A DNA stretch of 64,000 bases from Dyella monticola (lineage in GTDB: Bacteria; Pseudomonadota; Gammaproteobacteria; Xanthomonadales; Rhodanobacteraceae). Position 1 is the first letter of the stretch; every line of letters begins with the position of its first letter. The notes under the pieces were generated by a model. The model made no database searches. It had not been told where the DNA came from and saw only the letters and a list, made by a program, of their open reading frames with translations. The DNA is taken from contig NZ_QRBE01000005.1 in NCBI RefSeq assembly GCF_003363155.1, positions 212,134 to 276,133 on the forward strand. Reading direction: 5' to 3'. Shown here piece after piece: positions 59,401-64,000 of the stretch. A program made the translations under genes and the position numbers.

Positions 59401-62273
59401 TTGATTTGCCTGTCGACGGTGAGAATCTGTAGGCTCATGCCGCTGGGCGGCGCAAAGCCGCCGCCGGTGATGTCCAGCGCCGTGCCCCACTGAAACAGGT
59501 TGTACAAACCCGGCCCCATGCTGCCGAGATTGTTGACGTTGAGCGTGGTACTGCCGATCGACAGGTTGCCTTGCACCACCACGTGATCGCTCTGGCCCGG
59601 TGTGCTGAAGTTCGTGCCGGGCGCGCCGAAGTCGAAATTGAGCTGCGTGCCATCGCCAATGGTGAGATCGCCACCGATGGTCAAACTGCCGATGGCGCCT
59701 GCTTCACCCGGTGTAAGCGCGGCGTTGTTGGAAAGCGTGACGCTGCCCTGCACGGTGCCGAAGCCGCTGAGCGTACCGCCATTCACGCTCACGTCGCCGC
59801 CCACGGTTGCCGTCGTATGCGAGCTGTCGCCGACGATCAAGGTGGAACCTACCGTTACGTTGGTGAGGCCGGTGATTGTGTTGGCACCATCGAGCGTCAA
59901 CGCGCCTGTGCCGTTTGCCGTCAGCGTGCCCGCGCCGGAGATCACACCGTTGTAAGTGCCATTGGCGGTTTGATCGAACACCAGCGCCGCATTGTCGATC
60001 ATGTTGCCTTGCAGGCTGGTGGTATTGCCTTGCAACGTGCCTGCGCTGATCGTCGTACCGCCGGTGTAGGTATTGGCGCCCGTGAGTGTCACCGTGCCGG
60101 TGCCTTCCTTCGTCAGCATGCCGGTGCCGGCGATCACACCGCTGTAAGTGCCGTTGGTGGCCTGGTTAAACGCCAACGCGGCGTTGTCGGTGATAGTGCC
60201 TTGCAGGCTCGCCGTATTCCCCTCCAAGGTGCCGCCGCTGATCGTCGTACCGCCAGCGTAGGTATTGGTGCCGGCCAGCGTCACGATACCGGTGCCAGCT
60301 ACGCTCAGGCTGCCGGCGCCGGAGATATTCCCGGTGTAGGTGCCGTTCGCGGTCTGGTTGAACGCCAGCGCAGCTTCATCATCGATGTTGCCTTGCAGGC
60401 TGCTGGTGGTGCCCTGCAGCGTGCCTGCAAAGATGCTCGTGCCCCCGGTGTAACTATTGGCGCCCGAAAGTGTGAGCGTGCCCAGGCCGAACTTGTTTAA
60501 GGTGCCGCTGCCGCTGATGTTGCCGGATATCGTCAGGTCGGCATCCGTCTCCAGCTGGCTGCTACCGGTGTTGATAATGAAATTGCGCGCCGTGGTGAAC
60601 GCAGCGCTGGTTTGCAGCGTGCCGCCATTGATGATGACCGCGCCACCACTGCCGCCCAGGTTGGCATCGGCTGAAATGCCTAGCACGCCCGCATCAAGAA
60701 CGGTGCCGCCGGTATAGGTGTTGGCGCCGGAAAGCGCCAGCGTACCGTTGCCATCCTTGATCACTTCGCCCGCGCCGCTGATCACATGGGAGTAAATACC
60801 GAGGAGATCGGTCTCATCAAAATCCACCGATGGCGCTGTGCCAAGATTATTGTTGGCAAAGGTCAGGTTGCCTCCGAACGCAAGGGCGTCACCCGTCAAC
60901 TGACCTTGCTCGATAGTCCAGTTGATGCCCGTGGTGTCGGCACCGTTGAGCGTCCAGGTGCTGTTGCCAGTCTTCTGGTAGGTGGCGAAGCCGGAGAACA
61001 AACCTGGATTGATGGTGCCGTTGCTGTCGCCGGCCAGCGCCAGCGTGTCGCCGCCGTTGGTGGTGCCGCTGGTGCTGAGGACGCTGCCGATAAAGCTGGC
61101 GCCTGCTTCGATCGTCAACGTATTGCCGCCGCCGGAAAACAGCACCGCATAGCCATTACCACCGGCACCGTTGCTGCCGCCCGCAATGCTGCCGCTGGTC
61201 GTCACGGAGTCGCCGCCCCACGCCTGCACGCCGATGCCAGGCGTGCCATTCTGGTTGCCGCCTAGCGGGCTGGGATTGGCGTTACCGCCGCTGATCGAAT
61301 TCGTGTTGATAAGGGTTTCGCCCGCACCGACCAGGTTGACGCCCGTGCCGCCGCCGCCAAAACCGCCGACCTCCCCCTGGCCATCCGTAGCGGTGCCGGG
61401 GTTGCCGCCAGCGCCGCCGGTAATCGTTCCGGCATTGGTAACTTTGGTGCCGGCGCCGAGCACCAGCAGGCCATCGCCACCGCCGCCGCCGCTACCGGCA
61501 TAACCACCATTGCCGCCCGCCCCGCCGGCACCGCCGGTCAGCGTGCCATTGTTGGTAAGTGTCACGCTGCCGGCGCCCGCGCCGATGATCACCCCGGCGC
61601 CGCCGCCGCCGCCCGCGCCCGGATCGGCATTGGTGGCAGTGGTGGCATCGCCGCCCACACCACCGGCGCCGCCGTTGATCGTCGTGCTATTGGCTACGAT
61701 GGGTGACGAGCTGTCGTTGACGAAAACCCCCGCACCGCCACCGCCGCCACCGCCGCCAAAAAAGCTGTTGGAAGGAGACGCCGTGCCGGGGTTGCCGGGG
61801 TTACCGTTGACCGATGAATCAAGGCCAGTCGATCCGATCGCGCCGGCCAAGCCCCCAGTGCCTCCGGGGGCCGTAGCACCCGAGGCCTGATAGACGCCGT
61901 CCGCGCCATTGCCGCCGTCACCGCTGGCATCGGCAGTGCTGCCTGCGGTTTCGGACGTGCCGCTGGAGCCTAAAAACGTGGCATCGCCGCCCGTACCGTT
62001 GCCCGAACCGCCATCGTTGTTACGGCCGGGATGTTGGCCACTGCCGCCCGGCGCGCCGCAGCCGGAGGGATCGGTCGGCGTGCAGGTCTGACTTAATGCA
62101 GGCGCGCTCGCGCACGCCAATGCCAAGCTGGCGATCGCCAAGGCAAGCGGACGGCGGCGCGGTGTGCGCCTGGCAGACGTACCGGAAGACGAGCCATGCG
62201 TAGAGGTGAGTTCGCACGCCACTTGCACGACAGCCAGCGACCTATTCCACACGAGGCGATAGATGCGGTTCAT
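56487..62273 (-). CDS. type Va autotransporter with extended signal peptide and beta-strand repeats
   Basis: 1928 residues from ATG 62273 behind AGGGGAC. The start MNRIYRLVWNRSLAVVQVACEL is an extended signal peptide region, followed by the Sec core LALAIASLALACASAPALSQ. A Gly-rich, low-complexity passenger start follows (about 60-420: GGGGGGGAGV, GGAGGAGGNGG). Then come autotransporter-associated beta-strand repeats (LTLSGANTYTGGT...GTLQG) in two blocks, and a C-terminal 12-strand autotransporter barrel at about 1640-1928 ending LSFGFTKHF. It displays a beta-helical passenger at the cell surface, probably as an adhesin. No protease or lipase motif is visible in the passenger. Confidence 0.93.
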   Translation of the reverse strand: MNRIYRLVWNRSLAVVQVACELTSTHGSSSGTSARRTPRRRPLALAIASLALACASAPALSQTCTPTDPSGCGAPGGSGQHPGRNNDGGSGNGTGGDATFLGSSGTSETAGSTADASGDGGNGADGVYQASGATAPGGTGGLAGAIGSTGLDSSVNGNPGNPGTASPSNSFFGGGGGGGGAGVFVNDSSSPIVANSTTINGGAGGVGGDATTATNADPGAGGGGGAGVIIGAGAGSVTLTNNGTLTGGAGGAGGNGGYAGSGGGGGDGLLVLGAGTKVTNAGTITGGAGGNPGTATDGQGEVGGFGGGGTGVNLVGAGETLINTNSISGGNANPSPLGGNQNGTPGIGVQAWGGDSVTTSGSIAGGSNGAGGNGYAVLFSGGGNTLTIEAGASFIGSVLSTSGTTNGGDTLALAGDSNGTINPGLFSGFATYQKTGNSTWTLNGADTTGINWTIEQGQLTGDALAFGGNLTFANNNLGTAPSVDFDETDLLGIYSHVISGAGEVIKDGNGTLALSGANTYTGGTVLDAGVLGISADANLGGSGGAVIINGGTLQTSAAFTTARNFIINTGSSQLETDADLTISGNISGSGTLNKFGLGTLTLSGANSYTGGTSIFAGTLQGTTSSLQGNIDDEAALAFNQTANGTYTGNISGAGSLSVAGTGIVTLAGTNTYAGGTTISGGTLEGNTASLQGTITDNAALAFNQATNGTYSGVIAGTGMLTKEGTGTVTLTGANTYTGGTTISAGTLQGNTTSLQGNMIDNAALVFDQTANGTYNGVISGAGTLTANGTGALTLDGANTITGLTNVTVGSTLIVGDSSHTTATVGGDVSVNGGTLSGFGTVQGSVTLSNNAALTPGEAGAIGSLTIGGDLTIGDGTQLNFDFGAPGTNFSTPGQSDHVVVQGNLSIGSTTLNVNNLGSMGPGLYNLFQWGTALDITGGGFAPPSGMSLQILTVDRQINLIDTLGVTLDEWDANGLASPSQMGGGSGTWSISSNTWSNTNGQYVGPMSPQPGFAIFGGAAGTVAVDDSNGNVSALGMQFVSNGYHLTGDAIDLVEQSGVAPVLRVSSGDTAIIDNVLQGTDGFNKTDGGTLVLTGTNTYTGTTTLSGGYLSVSSDTNLGASSNPLDFEGGTLEITGTAFNQTARTIVWGSPGGGFDIDDANNAFTVSQTLTGSGGLLKSGAGTLVLSGANTYSGGTVIDAGTLQGDTSSLQGNITDNATLLFAQTSAGSFSGAISGSGQVIKNGGGTLTLSGANNYTGGTTISAGTLQGDTNSLQGNIANNAALVFNQVTNGTYSGVISGSGNVTKTGSGTLLFTGANVYSGVTTISAGMLQGSSTSLQGTIVNNATLEFAQTSNGSFSGAISGGGQLIKSGSGTLTLIGTNTYTGGTTVNSGTLQGDASSLQGTIANNAAVIFNQASDATFSNVISGSGSLTKTGAGTLILDGVNTYTGGTAVSAGTLEIGDSHSSNASIDGTVDVQSAGTLRGHGTVDGNVTNDGIVWPGGSMGTLTIAGNYTQNADGALQIDVTPTQSSMLKVTGNASLAGTLDLIFAPGTYNTGKYTLLQAGSVSGTFSTVNGTVPGTIQSQLSYSATAVDLTLANESVMPLDSSLFGNLMRSVDLASQQDLGSVLDVALMSRDTSCGAGRAPSMQNVASACGGGAWAQYTGSNISLGGSDGSNSTSFGLLGGADYAVGDAVHVGLQAGVGQVNGNDKLGGNGRVDDVHGGIYAYANAGPIVLSAVLDAMHSDYHFNRTTGVGTATSTPGGNMQSAAFQAAWPLQLTQWQLTPKVGALYQRQTLDGFSETLNSTTFTASNFPVDGTRSRYTALQPYAVMAIEHSFVAHGITYVPEVSLGYRYDTHDAATPIVQVTAQDGTTFDLPGSAQGRGLGTASARITAQAGASWSVYADYQGFFGSRVHDNALSFGFTKHF
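57900..58740. repeat. 192-bp tandem repeats in the autotransporter gene, block B
   Basis: Equivalent positions recur at 58087, 58279, 58471 and 58663, exactly 192 bp (64 codons) apart. Each unit encodes a GTLTLSGANxYTGGTTxSAGTLQG strand pair plus SLQGNIxNNAALxFxQ. Confidence 0.85.
59900..60475. repeat. 192-bp tandem repeats in the autotransporter gene, block A
   Basis: Same 64-codon unit, with equivalent positions at 60022, 60214 and 60406. It is separated from block B by about 1.2 kb of unique passenger sequence. Confidence 0.8.
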
Positions 62274-62545
62274 TCGATTGTCCCCTGCTATGCGCCGTGT
62301 CGCAGGGCGGAAGTGCGACCGCGGCTGAAAATCCGTCAGATCGTTGTTGTCGATGAAGCTCCTGGCGAGTGCTCCACACTCATAAACGTTCGCAGGCGTA
62401 TGCGAACGGCTCAACACATGCGTCGACACACCGACGCCGACATCGTGACCGATGTCTCATAAGGCATCAATAACCTTCTGAGAAAAATGCCATGCATACC
62501 GACGCTTTCAGCGCATTTACGGCGCGAGCCGCACGACAATGCGGG

Positions 62546-63349
62546 TCACACCACGCGCACGCCATGAACATTCGCCTGCGCATTCAGCCAGAACGCATCG
62601 TTTTCGAAACGGCGAAAGACATCCGGCGGTAACACAGTTGTGCGTTCTCGCGCGAGAACCTTCTTGCCGATCGCGTGCAAACCCGGCGTACCGGCACGCT
62701 GATCGAACGTCTCGGCGTCGAACTGCACGTTATCGAAATCATGCTGGAACAGCGGCTCGCCAATGAATTCGTAAACCGCCGCCATGGCTTTAGCTGGATC
62801 GCGCACCAGCGTTTCGTATTGCAGCAACATCAAATGCTGCGCGTGCTCGCCGTAGAACGCTTCCTTCAACGCGTTATAAGCGAAACCCACCATGCCTTCC
62901 CCATTGGCCACACCTTCGGCGCGGGTATAGACCGTGCCGCCCGGTTGAAAATTGAAAATCGAAGAGGGCTGCAGCGCATTGTTTCGGATCAACCGCTCGA
63001 TGCTGTCGACGACCCACGACACATGCCGCACACACGCAATCATTTTTACGCGCGGAAAAAGCTCGCACAGCATCGGCAGCTTCGAACACCAGGTGCGACT
63101 GGTATCGAAGATAACTTCGGCCTTGAATTCCGCGCCGTAATAATTCTCAAACAACCCACTCAACACACGCCGGCGTTGCTCGTTAGTGATGTACATCGAA
63201 AATTCGTTGCGATCGCTCATCTCGCCCAGCATGGCATTGACCATGCCAGCCAGCGGGCCGCTCATGTTCGCGTGAAAGCGAGGGTTCTGGCGCAGCAGCG
63301 CCGCAAGCAAGGTGGAGCCCGATCGTGGCAGGCCGGATAGGAAGTGCAT
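62546..63349 (-). CDS. sulfotransferase-family protein
   Basis: 267 residues from ATG 63349 (MHFLSGLPRSGSTLLAALL). The PAPS 5'-phosphosulfate loop LPRSGSTLL is at the very N-terminus. The 3'-phosphate-binding region is CVRHVSWVVDSIERLIRNN, followed by LLQYETLVRDPAKAMAAVYEFIGEP, typical of this family. It transfers sulfate from PAPS to an acceptor, or is a related kinase-like enzyme; the acceptor is unknown. An upstream GTG at 63412 would add 21 residues without homology to the family start. Cytoplasmic and apparently monocistronic. Confidence 0.9.
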   Translation of the reverse strand: MHFLSGLPRSGSTLLAALLRQNPRFHANMSGPLAGMVNAMLGEMSDRNEFSMYITNEQRRRVLSGLFENYYGAEFKAEVIFDTSRTWCSKLPMLCELFPRVKMIACVRHVSWVVDSIERLIRNNALQPSSIFNFQPGGTVYTRAEGVANGEGMVGFAYNALKEAFYGEHAQHLMLLQYETLVRDPAKAMAAVYEFIGEPLFQHDFDNVQFDAETFDQRAGTPGLHAIGKKVLARERTTVLPPDVFRRFENDAFWLNAQANVHGVRVV

Positions 63350-63804
63350 GGAGCGCACGCGTAGTTCCCTGTTCGAGGATGGGGCGTCAACCTTATATCC
63401 AGATTCGCCCACGTACCAATCTTTTGAAAGCGCCGATGGATTAACAGTGTTTTACAATCCTGCCATTCAAGCTGATGTTGACACACTACAGAAAGCTCAA
63501 CGGGTGGTTGGTCCTAACCCATTTTCGAATCGATCATTCGGCGCTATTGGGCTAATCCTGTCACATCGATAGCAGCCCGAAAACGAGATGTGCCAAGTGT
63601 GCACTGCTGTTGAAGGTGTGTGCGCATGTTGAGTTGGTCATCGCGGATCGCAGTTTTGACCGGCGCACGATAAGCAATCTGCCTTTCGAGAAGATCGGCA
63701 TCAAGAGGCAAAAATTCCTCGTGCGAACGTATCACGGGGTCGGTGGCGCTCCAGATGTTGGTATGAAAGCTCGTCCGTCGATAGACCTCAGGTGGGTGTT
63801 CTCA
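63350..63804. other. 455-nt region without a supported gene
   Basis: Short frames on both strands lack ribosome-binding sites and recognisable protein sequence. GC content is visibly lower than in the neighbouring genes (for example around 63420-63620). It may hold promoters for the sulfotransferase or decayed sequence. Confidence 0.5.
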
Positions 63805-64000
63805 TCACTGCCATGTGCGATGCTGATTACCAAACCAGTTCTCATCCCTCAATTCGTCCAGCGCCTCGCCAATCTGTTGGCTGATCTGAAGAAAGACGCG
63901 ATATAGCTCCACGCGGTTCATCGTTACGGTGGTGCTGTTGTTCGCGTTGTCGGCGTCACCGCGGGCGATCTGGGCCATCACGTTCAGCATGGTCTGAATC
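63805..64000 (-). CDS. C-terminal part of a gene entering from the right edge
   Basis: The minus-strand frame is open from the window edge to a stop at 63805 and reads IQTMLNVMAQIARGDADNANNSTTVTMNRVELYRVFLQISQQIGEALDELRDENWFGN in the visible part (quoted only to show its helical, acidic character). The ATG at 63990 has no evident ribosome-binding site within the window, so this may be the tail of a longer protein. No family recognised. Confidence 0.4.
   Translation of the reverse strand, partial: IQTMLNVMAQIARGDADNANNSTTVTMNRVELYRVFLQISQQIGEALDELRDENWFGNQHRTWQ

Noticed and set aside
57900..60475. CRISPR-like array
   Set aside because: The periodicity is 192 bp and in frame with autotransporter beta-strand repeats; there are no short repeats with unique spacers and no cas genes.
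63610..63906. 98-codon plus-strand frame near the right edge
   Set aside because: No ribosome-binding site or domain, and it overlaps the better supported minus-strand frame at 63805-64000.

Overview
The window is GC-rich and gene-dense. Its gene families (ECF sigma/FecR pairs, TonB machinery, RND efflux, a Tle3-type T6SS effector, an S53 peptidase, secreted glycosidases) and the short palindromic repeats starting GTCATTCCGGCG point to a gammaproteobacterium near Xanthomonadales, most likely Rhodanobacteraceae (Dyella/Luteibacter/Frateuria type). This placement is inference from gene content; no marker gene is present.

Layout. 1-3.1 kb: end of a type VI secretion cargo island on the minus strand, with a truncated M23-type gene, a Tle3-like lipase running in frame into a Tli3-like immunity lipoprotein, and a tiny second lipoprotein. 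3.4-5.1 kb: PagL-like lipid A deacylase and a LysR regulator. 5.3-11.3 kb: RND efflux operon (permease, fusion protein, outer-membrane factor). 11.5-16.5 kb: ECF sigma, FecR and a TonB-dependent receptor with an STN domain. 16.9-17.6 kb: an unidentified secreted protein.

18-42 kb holds the most interesting locus. A minus-strand operon (STN-TonB fusion, ECF sigma, FecR) faces a plus-strand operon encoding a two-partner-secretion transporter (TpsB), an ExbB fused to extracytoplasmic DUF2341 and LamG-like domains, ExbD, TonB, a porin, a periplasmic coiled-coil protein, a Skp/OmpH-like chaperone and a small secreted protein. A 4115-residue filamentous haemagglutinin (TpsA) follows. The same 48-bp promoter-like element, with identical spacing, lies ahead of both the transporter operon and the haemagglutinin gene. 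I read this as one regulon: a secretion system for a giant adhesin with its own Ton motor and its own surface-signalling circuit. The only two cysteines of the mature adhesin sit as C-X5-C near the C-terminus and may anchor it.

42-64 kb: a Pho-box-preceded PstS/DING-like phosphate-binding protein, a secreted isoamylase with two tandem operator-like sites, a DUF4142 protein, a MarR/membrane protein/MFS operon with a perfect palindromic operator, a secreted GH31 glycosidase with an inserted sugar-binding-like domain, a sedolisin peptidase, a DUF1801 protein, a DUF3471-like protein, a large type Va autotransporter with an extended signal peptide and 192-bp tandem repeats, a sulfotransferase, and a partial gene at the right edge. 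No rRNA, tRNA, CRISPR array or intact insertion sequence was seen.
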